Shown one piece after another: positions 49,721-57,891 of a stretch of 64,000 bases of DNA (positions are counted from its first letter, which is position 1; each line of letters begins with the position of its first letter). The DNA lies in NCBI RefSeq assembly GCF_023273875.1, contig NZ_CP096882.1, positions 1,240,001-1,304,000 of the forward strand, read 5' to 3'. The translations under genes and the position numbers were made by a program. Origin of the DNA: Pseudarthrobacter sp. SSS035. GTDB taxonomy: Bacteria > Actinomycetota > Actinomycetes > Actinomycetales > Micrococcaceae. The notes under the pieces are model-generated. The model saw nothing but the letters and a program-made list of their open reading frames with translations. It was not told the origin of the DNA and ran no database searches.

Positions 49721-52700
49721 CTAGAGATCCATGTTGCGGTTTCCGGAGAACTCCGGAACCTCCTGCTTCTTCTTTTCCTTTTTGACCTTGTCCTTCTTGT
49801 CGTTGGCAGGGTCACCGGCAGTTTCATCAGCAGGGACCACCAGAGCACTGCCTGGTGTGACAACCACAGAGACGAAGGTGGGCGCGCTCGAACCGGCGAA
49901 CGTCACCCGGCCGATATACGAGCCTTCAGCGAGATCCTTCCACTGGAGCTTCAGAATGCCCGACTGGCCGTTCCCGAGCCGCAGCGGGTTGGGGGTCACC
50001 GTGGCATTTCCCACGTTGGCTCCCAGCACCGCAGCGTCCACGGACGCCTTCGTGGGCTGCCCATTGGGGCTTGCGTAGAGGTTCACAAAAATCGTGTAAA
50101 CGCCCGGAGCCGGGTTCGGAACCGAAATCGATTCACTGGCAGAGGCGGTCTGGGCCAGCAGGGCCTGTCCCGCCGGGTTGAAGACCACCATGTCGAAGTC
50201 GGCGGCCTCGTCCGAGGAAAAGACGGAGAACTTTGCCAGCGGCGATCCTGCCGGAACGGTGACCTCCTTGGCGAAGTTGGACGCGTCCGTTTCCAGGGCC
50301 AGCGGTCCGGGAACCAGTTCGATGGCCGAGGAGTCAGCCTTGGACAGGCCGTCCAAGGTGATGTTCACGGGCGCGTTGGTGCCTGAAACCACCGGAATGT
50401 CGCCCTGCCCCTGGCCTCCTTCCGAGGTAAACGCCAGGTTTGCCGGTGCCACCACCGACTGCGGGCGGACGGCCACCGGCGATGCCACGTTCTTGCCGGC
50501 ACCCTGCCAGATGAGGTTGCCCATGGCAAACTGCCCCAGGGCAGCGCTGGTGTTCTCGAACCTGACCTTGAAGGTGCGCTTCTCGCCGGCAGCGTTGAAG
50601 CTAAGGATTGACGGCGTGACCGTCACCTTGACGCCAGGAACGCTGGCCTTGGCCCGGTAAACGCCCGGGGTCAGCGCGGTGACAGTCCGCGTGACCTCTG
50701 TCTTGCCGGTGAGTGCCCCCAGCGCGAACGAGGCAACATTCATATCCCGCGGTGCGGTTGTTCCGAGACCCGGGATGCCCATGTCCAGGCCCGTTCCCTG
50801 AATGAACTTCAGGTAGTCGTCCTCGGAATTGTCGTAGACCAGGCCGGGATCCAGGACCCGCGCAATGTTCACCTGGCCGGCGCCGGTGGCGAACACATCA
50901 CCGTTCCGGCTGCCGTCTGAGTTCTTGATATCAGCTGCCGTGGTCATCATGGCTGACTTGACGGTGGCCGGAGACCATGTGGGGTTCTTGGCCAGAATCA
51001 AGGCGCCAAATCCGGCCACGTGCGGCGCGGCCATCGACGTCCCGGACATCATGCCGAACTGGTCGCCGCCGGAACCGATGGGCGAAACACCTGCCAGCAC
51101 TGCCACACCCGGGGCCGCCACGTCAGGCTTGAGCAAGTCTGAGCCGGTAGCAAGCAGCGGGCCCCGGGAGGAGAAGCCGGCGATCTGCGGCTGCGGCGCG
51201 GCCGGAAGGCCGGTGGTGTCCGTGTTTACCAGGGAGACCTTGATGCCGGGGTTGGCGATGATCTTGTCCTTGATCTGCTGCGTGGCCGGCGGGTTCACGT
51301 GCACTGTGGGGACTGCGTGGCGGTCAAGGTCCTCGGAGGAGGTGGTTACGTTGACCAGAATCATGCCGATGCCGCCGGCGCGCTGAACCTCGGCGCTCTT
51401 GGCTACGCGGTCCACCACCCCGCGGTCGCAGACAACAATCTTCCCTGTCACCTTGGCGGGATCCAGCGCATTGGGTGCGCACAGTTCCGGGTTTGCTGCG
51501 CCGGCGGCTGCGGCACTTGCCGCCAGCACAACGTTGCTCGCAGGAACGGGAGCGGACATAAGGCTGGCGCCGCGGTACTTGCTGCCATCCTCAAATTCGA
51601 CGGTTCCCTGCAACTCCGTGGAGAAGGAGCTCGCGGCCACTGTGGTCAGCCACGGAGCGCCGTGGTTCACGGTGCTTGCCGTGGGTCCCGAGTTTCCGGC
51701 GGATGCGGCAACAAAGATTCCGGCGGACGCCGCGGAAAGGAAAGCCAGGGAAACCGGGTCCGTGGTGGTTGAGGTGCTGCCGGAGATGGAGTAGTTCAGC
51801 ACATCCACACCGTCCAAGATGGCTTGATTGATCGCGGCCACGGAGGCGGAGCTGTAGCAGCCGCCCGTGGCCGGGTTGTCGTCCTCCCAGCAGACCTTGT
51901 AGACGGAGATCTTTGCCGCCGGCGCCACGCCGCTGGTGATGCCCATATCGGTTGCACCAAGGTTGGCCCGGACGTTCGCGTTGCCCGCGGCGGTGCTGGC
52001 AGTGTGCGTCCCGTGGCTTCCCACATCCACAGGCGAAATCAGTTCTTCGGGCGCGCGGTTCTCCGGCGCCACGTACGCCATGTAGTCGTCAGCGAAGTAG
52101 CGGGCACTCAGGACTTTGGAGTTGCAGGCACTGCCGTCAAACGCAGCCCCGGTTCCCTGGCCCTTCTGGCACTCTCCGACGAAGGTGTCGCCGTCGGACT
52201 TGAGCATGGCGATGTTGCCGTCCGCTGTGCGGTACGGGGCGCCCACTTGGGCCTGGCCGGCGAGCGGTTGCACGTCTTCCCCGGCGAAGAACGGGTTGGA
52301 GGGGGTGTAGCCGGAGTCAATAACGCCCACTACGACGCCTTTGCCGGCATTCTCCTGTCCGCCGAAGACAGTCTTCCAGATGCCGTTTTCACCGCTGAGC
52401 CCAAGGAAATCTGTACTGGAGTAATCCGGCGCGTTTTCCGTGTCCGGTGCCACCATAAGGACGGCCGGGTCCTTGGCGAGCTTAGCGGCCTGGTCGGCGG
52501 TCAAATCGGCCGAGAACCCGTTGATGGCAGCCGTGTACTGGCGCTTGATCCGGACGCTTTCGGACCCGGCCACAGCGTTCTGCCTGCCCTCAAGATGCGC
52601 CTGGTACTGCTGGACTTCGGGCCGGTCGGCGTCAAGCTTGCGGCCGTTCTGGGGCTTCGTCGCTGCGAGTCCGGGAGTCCCGCCGTCGTAGGTGGCCGCC

Positions 52701-52909
52701 GGCTTCTCGGCCAGGACCACAATGTAGCGGCCGGCGGGGTAGTCGCCGGGGTTGATCTTCTTTGCTGCCACTGCCGTGTTGGCTTCAGCGGGCGCCGCGG
52801 TAGCGGGGCTCATCGCTATTGAAGACAGGAGCAACGGCAAGCCCACGGCCAATGCCGCCGCCTTCCGGAGTCCTCCGCCCCGAATGAGGCTTTTTCCAGT
52901 TGATTTCAC
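49721..52909 (-). CDS. Secreted subtilisin-like serine protease (S8A) with PA and C-terminal Fn3-like domains
   Basis: The 1062-residue preproprotein has a signal peptide (AAALAVGLPLLLSS...ATAAPA). An I9 propeptide (about 60-155, RYIVVLAEKP to VLMVAPDTE) precedes the peptidase domain, with the triad about D198 in VIDSGYT, H299 in GSHGTHTAS and S625 in GTSMAAPHVAG. The oxyanion Asn is in AASAGNSGP. A PA domain (about 440-560) is inserted before the Ser block, as in cucumisin-like enzymes. The remainder is Fn3-like and beta-sandwich repeats, ending in a Lys-rich KKDKVKKEKKKQE tail. It is convergent with two SSI-type inhibitor genes, likely its own controllers. Confidence 0.94.
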   Translation of the reverse strand: MKSTGKSLIRGGGLRKAAALAVGLPLLLSSIAMSPATAAPAEANTAVAAKKINPGDYPAGRYIVVLAEKPAATYDGGTPGLAATKPQNGRKLDADRPEVQQYQAHLEGRQNAVAGSESVRIKRQYTAAINGFSADLTADQAAKLAKDPAVLMVAPDTENAPDYSSTDFLGLSGENGIWKTVFGGQENAGKGVVVGVIDSGYTPSNPFFAGEDVQPLAGQAQVGAPYRTADGNIAMLKSDGDTFVGECQKGQGTGAAFDGSACNSKVLSARYFADDYMAYVAPENRAPEELISPVDVGSHGTHTASTAAGNANVRANLGATDMGITSGVAPAAKISVYKVCWEDDNPATGGCYSSASVAAINQAILDGVDVLNYSISGSTSTTTDPVSLAFLSAASAGIFVAASAGNSGPTASTVNHGAPWLTTVAASSFSTELQGTVEFEDGSKYRGASLMSAPVPASNVVLAASAAAAGAANPELCAPNALDPAKVTGKIVVCDRGVVDRVAKSAEVQRAGGIGMILVNVTTSSEDLDRHAVPTVHVNPPATQQIKDKIIANPGIKVSLVNTDTTGLPAAPQPQIAGFSSRGPLLATGSDLLKPDVAAPGVAVLAGVSPIGSGGDQFGMMSGTSMAAPHVAGFGALILAKNPTWSPATVKSAMMTTAADIKNSDGSRNGDVFATGAGQVNIARVLDPGLVYDNSEDDYLKFIQGTGLDMGIPGLGTTAPRDMNVASFALGALTGKTEVTRTVTALTPGVYRAKASVPGVKVTVTPSILSFNAAGEKRTFKVRFENTSAALGQFAMGNLIWQGAGKNVASPVAVRPQSVVAPANLAFTSEGGQGQGDIPVVSGTNAPVNITLDGLSKADSSAIELVPGPLALETDASNFAKEVTVPAGSPLAKFSVFSSDEAADFDMVVFNPAGQALLAQTASASESISVPNPAPGVYTIFVNLYASPNGQPTKASVDAAVLGANVGNATVTPNPLRLGNGQSGILKLQWKDLAEGSYIGRVTFAGSSAPTFVSVVVTPGSALVVPADETAGDPANDKKDKVKKEKKKQEVPEFSGNRNMDL

Positions 52910-53111
52910 GAGCGACTACACCTTTCACGAGGAACGGCCGGCCACGTTGCCGGTCTGGAGCAGCTGGGAACGGCACACGGTATTACAGGTTTTGTAATAC
53001 CGTGACCAGCCGTTACAAACAGTACAGACTGAGAGCTGAATATGACATAGGACACATCGGGCGTATACGTCAATCATGCAGCTACAAGGCGGGGCCGGGA
53101 AGGCACAAAAG

Positions 53112-53170
53112 AAAGACCCCCACTCGGGCCGGACTTTGGAAAAGTCCAGCTCCGCGCGGAGGTCTCCTTT
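53112..53170 (-). terminator. Branched hairpin region downstream of the sialidase
   Basis: GGACTTT (53131-53137) pairs with AAAGTCC (53141-53147), TCCGCGCGGA (53151-53160) is self-complementary, and GACC/GGTC close the structure. It lies in the sialidase 3' flank and probably terminates it. Confidence 0.5.
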
Positions 53171-53192
53171 GGTGCTAGGAAACGACGACCCC

Positions 53193-56171
53193 TCAACCCT
53201 TGGGCGTCACCTGCAGGCGGTCGAAGGAGACCTGCTTGCCGTCCTTGTCCAGCACCACCACGTCGTCGCGGCCGCTCTGCACACCTGAGGGCAGGATGAA
53301 CTCCACGGTGTTGTCGGTGGTGGGGAAAATCCAGCCGATCCGGTAGCTCTTCTTGTTCAGGTACACGTAGTACCACTGGCCGTAGTCGAAACCCTTCAGG
53401 GTCACCTTCTGGCCGTTGCGGTACTTGTCCTGCGTGCCGAGGTCGAACGGAGCCGTCTGTTCCTCGAGGTCCTGGACGGCGAGGACGGGGACCGTCTCGG
53501 GCTGCGACGGCTGGAGAGCCAGTACCAGCGCGCCGCCGGTCACCGTGGCGGTGACTTCCTTGGCGCCGTTGGCGGCAGTTGCCGCGAACGAGACCGCGTC
53601 GAGCCGGCCTGCCGCGATGTCGGCTGCGGTCAGGACGTGCTCGCGCGTTGCCGTCACGGTCCCGCCCACGGCCAGGGCGTCCTGGCTGATGGAGGCGTCC
53701 GGGGCACTGAGCCCGGTCAGGGCGACGTTGCCGGCGTTGCCTACGGTGTAGGCGTATGAGACGGTATCGCCTTCGCTGGCGAAACGGTCACCGTCGGCGT
53801 CGCTCCACTCAGCCGAAACGGTGCCTTCCAGCTTGGCGTCGCGGACCTTCAGGTCCACTTCGCCACCGTCGACCGTATAGACCTTGCTGCTCTGGCCTGC
53901 GGAACTGACTTCCCAAGTGGTCTTCGGAACGAAGTAGCCCTGCTCCGCCTCGGCAGCGGTCACGGTGTGGCGCGGCGTGGCGCAGGTGTAGCCCTGGCCG
54001 GCCGGCAGCACACCGTAGCGGCAGTTGCCCGGGCCTTCGGGAAGGAACGGGCTGAAGTTACCGGCGGTGGGAACCACCTTTTCCACGAGCGGGCTCGTGT
54101 TGCTCACGCTGAAGGTGTACGGAAAAGCATCGCCGGCGGCGTACGGTGCGGTGGCGAGGTCACGGCCGGAATCCGCACGGGCGCCGGTGATGCTGGCGGA
54201 AACCAGACCATCGCGCAGTGCCACCGCGGCGCCGGTGAACGGAACCGTCTTGGTGAGCGACGGAGTCGCGCTGGCCGTGACGGTGAAACTCGCCTCGGGG
54301 ACGAAATAGCCGCGGGCGATGTCCTCGGCCGTCAGCGTGTGCTTGGCCGTGGTGCAGTTGTAGTTTGCACCCGCGGCCAGGCTGTTGAACCGGCAGTTCG
54401 GAACACTGGGCGCGCCGGGGGCCGGCGGCAGGAAGCCGGTCTCAAAGTTGCCGGCAGCGGGTACTGAATTCGCCGTGACGTTGGCGGTGCTCTTGACGTT
54501 GAACGTGTAGCTCAGGACGTCACCCGCCTGGTAGGGGCTGGCGATGACGTCGCGGGCCTGGGCCGTTCCGGTGATGGTGAGGCCCACCTGCGGAGCTGCC
54601 GGGACGGTGGCGGTGAACGTGAACTGCGAAACCCGGCCATCCGCCGTCGTGAACGCGGCGTTGAGGTTCTGCGGACCGCTGGCGTTCGCCGGTGCGGTCA
54701 GGTCCACGTTGGCGGTCACCGAGGCACCGGGCGCGACGTCGGGCACGGGCACCGTGGTGGCGGTCCAGCCAGCGGGGGTGTAGACCGTGGCGTTGGCGCC
54801 GGAAAGTGTGGTGGCCTCCTGGTTGGTCACGGTGACAGCTACCTGCTTGGTGGCGCCGGCGGTGGTGGTGAGTGCCGGTACGGACAGCGGGGCGCAGGCG
54901 TAGTTCAGCCACGCGTCGTCGAACTTCGCGAACTGGATGTTGTCCGTGTAGTTGCCCTCGTACAGCACGCCGAACGTGCCGTCTTCCAGCCGGGTCACGG
55001 TGGAGTAGGCGGAGAAGCCGGAACGGATGGTGCGGACGCCGGGCCAGGTGGCGCCGTCGTCGCAGGAGATCCGGGCGGAGACGTTCTCGCGGCCGGTCTT
55101 GGAATTGGAGTTGGTGAAGATGAGCTTCTTGGCGTCCGCCGAGCCCTGCGCGGCGGCCGGGAACATGCGGGCGATGGAACCGTTGTTTGCCGGGTCCGGC
55201 AGTTCGGTGTCCTGGGTGACCGGACCATAGGTGGCGCCGCCGTCAGTGGAGATGGCCACCTTGCGGTAGCCCTGGTTGGCGTTGTCGCGCGAGTTCAGCA
55301 GTACGCGGCCGTCGGAGAGCTCCACGGTCTTGTTCTCGTCCATGCGGTCGCCCACGTTGGCGCCCTTGTGCCAGGTGGCACCGTGATCGTCCGAGTAGAC
55401 GCTGTAGGCCTGGATCTTGTTGGTGCCATCGGCCTGGCGGACGTCGCCGGCGTACTGCTGGACCAGGCGGCCCTTGTACTGGCCGTACTTGAGCTGGATG
55501 CCTTCGCCGGAGGACGCGAAGTTGGAGCGGATATCGCCGGCCACCGGGCTGGTCTTGCTGGTGCCCGGCTTAGTGACATTGGTGATGAGCGTTGGCTGCG
55601 TCCACGTGACGCCGCCGTCGGAGGATTCGATCACGGCGGAGGAGATCACGCTGCGGTCGCCGTCGTTGTTGCCGAACTGGCTGCCGAAGAAGCCCTGGTC
55701 CTTGGAGTACACGAACAGCGCGAAGACCTTGCCGGCCTCGGCGTCGTAGATGTAGGACGGATCGCTGTAGCCGTATTTGGGGCCCGTGGCGTCGCCCACG
55801 TGGCCGGCGGCGATGACCTGCACGGGGCCCCAGGTCTGGCCGCCGTCGGTGCTGCGGCGCTGCACGATCGAGTTGGGGTTCGGAGCGTCTGCGGCGCTGC
55901 CGGGGCGGCCGTCCCACGAGGCGAGCACCACGTTGTTGCCCAGGTAGGTCAGGGCCGGGATCCGGTAGAAGAAGTTCGCCGCAGTCCGGTCGGCGCCGAT
56001 GTTGGCCTCCGCGAATGAGCCGGGAGGAGCGGTGGGGTTGTTCGGGGGGATCGGTGCCGCCTGCGCGGCGATCCCGGATCCGGCCAGCAGCGCCAGCGCT
56101 ACCAGCCCGGCTCCTGCGGTCCGGCCAATACTTCGGTGCCTGTTCCGCTGAGTAGAAATTCGCAAATCCAT
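53193..56171 (-). CDS. Secreted exo-alpha-sialidase with multi-domain C terminus
   Basis: The 992-residue protein has a signal peptide (GLVALALLAGSGIAAQA) and a GH33 sialidase propeller at about 55-420. The Y/F-RIP arginine motif is FYRIPALTYLG. Five Asp-boxes follow: STDGGQTWGP, SSDGGVTWTQ, SDDHGATWHK, STDGGATYGP and SCDDGATWPG. After this comes an NEW3-type sandwich (about 430-520), three related repeats each with a YxxGDxxxYTF core and a C-terminal module (about 905-990). It cleaves terminal sialic acids outside the cell. No sialic acid catabolic genes are in the window. No sortase or wall anchor is seen. Confidence 0.92.
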   Translation of the reverse strand: MDLRISTQRNRHRSIGRTAGAGLVALALLAGSGIAAQAAPIPPNNPTAPPGSFAEANIGADRTAANFFYRIPALTYLGNNVVLASWDGRPGSAADAPNPNSIVQRRSTDGGQTWGPVQVIAAGHVGDATGPKYGYSDPSYIYDAEAGKVFALFVYSKDQGFFGSQFGNNDGDRSVISSAVIESSDGGVTWTQPTLITNVTKPGTSKTSPVAGDIRSNFASSGEGIQLKYGQYKGRLVQQYAGDVRQADGTNKIQAYSVYSDDHGATWHKGANVGDRMDENKTVELSDGRVLLNSRDNANQGYRKVAISTDGGATYGPVTQDTELPDPANNGSIARMFPAAAQGSADAKKLIFTNSNSKTGRENVSARISCDDGATWPGVRTIRSGFSAYSTVTRLEDGTFGVLYEGNYTDNIQFAKFDDAWLNYACAPLSVPALTTTAGATKQVAVTVTNQEATTLSGANATVYTPAGWTATTVPVPDVAPGASVTANVDLTAPANASGPQNLNAAFTTADGRVSQFTFTATVPAAPQVGLTITGTAQARDVIASPYQAGDVLSYTFNVKSTANVTANSVPAAGNFETGFLPPAPGAPSVPNCRFNSLAAGANYNCTTAKHTLTAEDIARGYFVPEASFTVTASATPSLTKTVPFTGAAVALRDGLVSASITGARADSGRDLATAPYAAGDAFPYTFSVSNTSPLVEKVVPTAGNFSPFLPEGPGNCRYGVLPAGQGYTCATPRHTVTAAEAEQGYFVPKTTWEVSSAGQSSKVYTVDGGEVDLKVRDAKLEGTVSAEWSDADGDRFASEGDTVSYAYTVGNAGNVALTGLSAPDASISQDALAVGGTVTATREHVLTAADIAAGRLDAVSFAATAANGAKEVTATVTGGALVLALQPSQPETVPVLAVQDLEEQTAPFDLGTQDKYRNGQKVTLKGFDYGQWYYVYLNKKSYRIGWIFPTTDNTVEFILPSGVQSGRDDVVVLDKDGKQVSFDRLQVTPKG

Positions 56172-56344
56172 ATCCTTTCAAGGCGCCGCGGGGCGGCGGA
56201 TCGGGAGAATTCGGCCGTGAGGGCGGTCTCGGCACCCGAGGGGATACCACCTGCCACATACGACGTCCTACGACCCTAGTGTGTAGAGCGTCACATGGCT
56301 AGGACTTTCCGGAAGAAGCTTGGGAGAGGCCTGGAACTTGTCAC

Positions 56345-56377
56345 AAAAACGGGCGCCCCGTTCAGGGACGCCCGTTT
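56345..56377 (-). terminator. Rho-independent terminator of the small membrane protein gene
   Basis: On the minus strand AAACGGGCGTCCC (56377-56365) pairs with the complementary 56359-56347, with one mismatch, followed by a T-run (56349-56345). It lies just after the stop of the small gene at 56418. Confidence 0.78.
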
Positions 56378-56417
56378 GAGCTTGGGAAGTCTTAAGGCTT
56401 GCGTAAGGAGTGGGCGC

Positions 56418-56603
56418 CTACTGCCTGGGCGTCCGAACCACGTCGCTGATCCACTGGCGGGTCTTTTCGTCCACGGGGCCGGCCACGCGCGTTTCCCGGG
56501 CAGCCCGGTCCGCCTTGATCTTCTGCACCACCATCCGGCCCAACCCGGCAAAAACGGCCACGGCCATCATCGGCAACAGCAGAGATTTCGATTTTTCAGC
56601 CAT
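56418..56603 (-). CDS. Small single-helix membrane protein
   Basis: The 61-residue protein has a short basic start, one transmembrane helix (about 6-25, SLLLPMMAVAVFAGLGRMVV), and a charged cytoplasmic tail ending DEKTRQWISDVVRTPRQ. A terminator follows it, which supports expression as a separate unit. No family is recognised. Confidence 0.68.
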   Translation of the reverse strand: MAEKSKSLLLPMMAVAVFAGLGRMVVQKIKADRAARETRVAGPVDEKTRQWISDVVRTPRQ

Positions 56604-56864
56604 GCCGCAATCCTAGTGACGCTTGCTCCGCGAGGCCATAGCCGCCGTCGTCCTCCACCTCCCGAAAGCCCGCCCCGCCGCAATGACTGTGGCCGATCCC
56701 ACCGAATACAGGGTGCGGCGCTCGGCCCGGTAGAATGGCCTAGCAAGCTCGCGGAGCGCCCGTCCACACTGTTCGAAAAAGAACGTCCCCAGCACCCCGG
56801 AACGGCGTAAGACGGCGTGACTCCGCTGCGCCCTTACCCAATGCTCACGCACAGGAGTTGCCGG

Positions 56865-57116
56865 ATGCCCCGGATCGTTGTTGACGTCATGCCCAAGCCC
56901 GAGATTCTGGACCCGCAGGGGAAGGCCATCGTGGGTGCACTCCCCCGTCTGGGCTTCACCAGCTTTAGCTCTGTCCGCCAGGGCAAGCGCTTTGAACTGA
57001 CGGTTGAGGGCGAGGTGACCGACGCAATCCTGGCCCAGGCCCGCGAAGCCGCCGAGACCCTGCTGTCCAACCCCGTGATCGAAGACGTCGTCAACGTCGA
57101 GGTCGTCGAGGCCTGA
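56865..57116 (+). CDS. purS: Phosphoribosylformylglycinamidine synthase subunit PurS
   Basis: The 83-residue protein is the small bridging subunit of FGAM synthase. Conserved segments are RIVVDVMPKPEILDPQGKAI and VRQGKRFELTVEG, ending NPVIEDVVNVEVVEA. AGGAG precedes ATG 56865 by eight bases; the longer frame has no support. PurQ begins one base after its stop. Confidence 0.95.
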   Translation: MPRIVVDVMPKPEILDPQGKAIVGALPRLGFTSFSSVRQGKRFELTVEGEVTDAILAQAREAAETLLSNPVIEDVVNVEVVEA

Positions 57117-57117
57117 G

Positions 57118-57891
57118 ATGACTGAACTTCCCTTGATCGGCGAGGCAATCGCCGTCGCCGCCGAGCCGCGCCTTGCCGGCGCGAAAATCGGCGTCGTCAC
57201 CTTCCCCGGCACCCTTGACGACCGCGACGCCGCCCGTGCAGTCCGGCTCGCCGGCGGCACCGCAGTGCCGCTCTGGCACGCCGACACCACCCTGGGTGAC
57301 GTGGACGCCGTCGTAATCCCCGGCGGTTTCTCGTACGGCGACTACCTCCGCGCGGGCGCCATTGCCCGCTTCGCGCCGCTGATGTCCAAGATCATCGACG
57401 CCGCCAACTCCGATGCCAAGCTGCCCGTGCTGGGCATCTGCAACGGCTTCCAGATCCTGACCGAATCGCACCTGCTGCCCGGCTCCATGATCAAGAACGA
57501 CCACCTGAAGTTCATGTGCCGCGACCAGGTCCTGCGTGTGGAAAACAGCAACACCGCCTGGACCCTGGACTACGAGGCCGGCCAGGAAATCACGGTTCCG
57601 CTGAAGAACCAGGACGGCCAGTACATCGCCGACGAAAAGGTCCTGGACGCGCTCGAGGCTGAAGGCCGCGTGGTGTTCCGGTACGTGGGGTTCAACCCCA
57701 ACGGCTCCCGCCGCGACATCGCCGGCATCTCCAACGCCGCCGGCAACGTGGTGGGGCTCATGCCGCACCCGGAGCACGCTGTAGAGGTTGGCTTCGGCCC
57801 CCAGTCGCTCGACGGGGTCGGCGGGTCCGACACCGACGGCTTGGGTTTCTTCACCTCCGTACTGAACAAGATTGTGGGAGGCAACAAATGA
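57118..57891 (+). CDS. purQ: FGAM synthase glutaminase subunit PurQ
   Basis: The 257-residue class I glutamine amidotransferase has the nucleophile Cys in LGICNGFQILTE, and His and Glu in MPHPEHAVE. It supplies ammonia to PurL in the fourth step of purine synthesis. The ATG is one base after purS and the stop overlaps purL by ATGA. The N terminus is longer than Bacillus PurQ by about 20 residues, as is usual in actinobacteria. Confidence 0.96.
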   Translation: MTELPLIGEAIAVAAEPRLAGAKIGVVTFPGTLDDRDAARAVRLAGGTAVPLWHADTTLGDVDAVVIPGGFSYGDYLRAGAIARFAPLMSKIIDAANSDAKLPVLGICNGFQILTESHLLPGSMIKNDHLKFMCRDQVLRVENSNTAWTLDYEAGQEITVPLKNQDGQYIADEKVLDALEAEGRVVFRYVGFNPNGSRRDIAGISNAAGNVVGLMPHPEHAVEVGFGPQSLDGVGGSDTDGLGFFTSVLNKIVGGNK

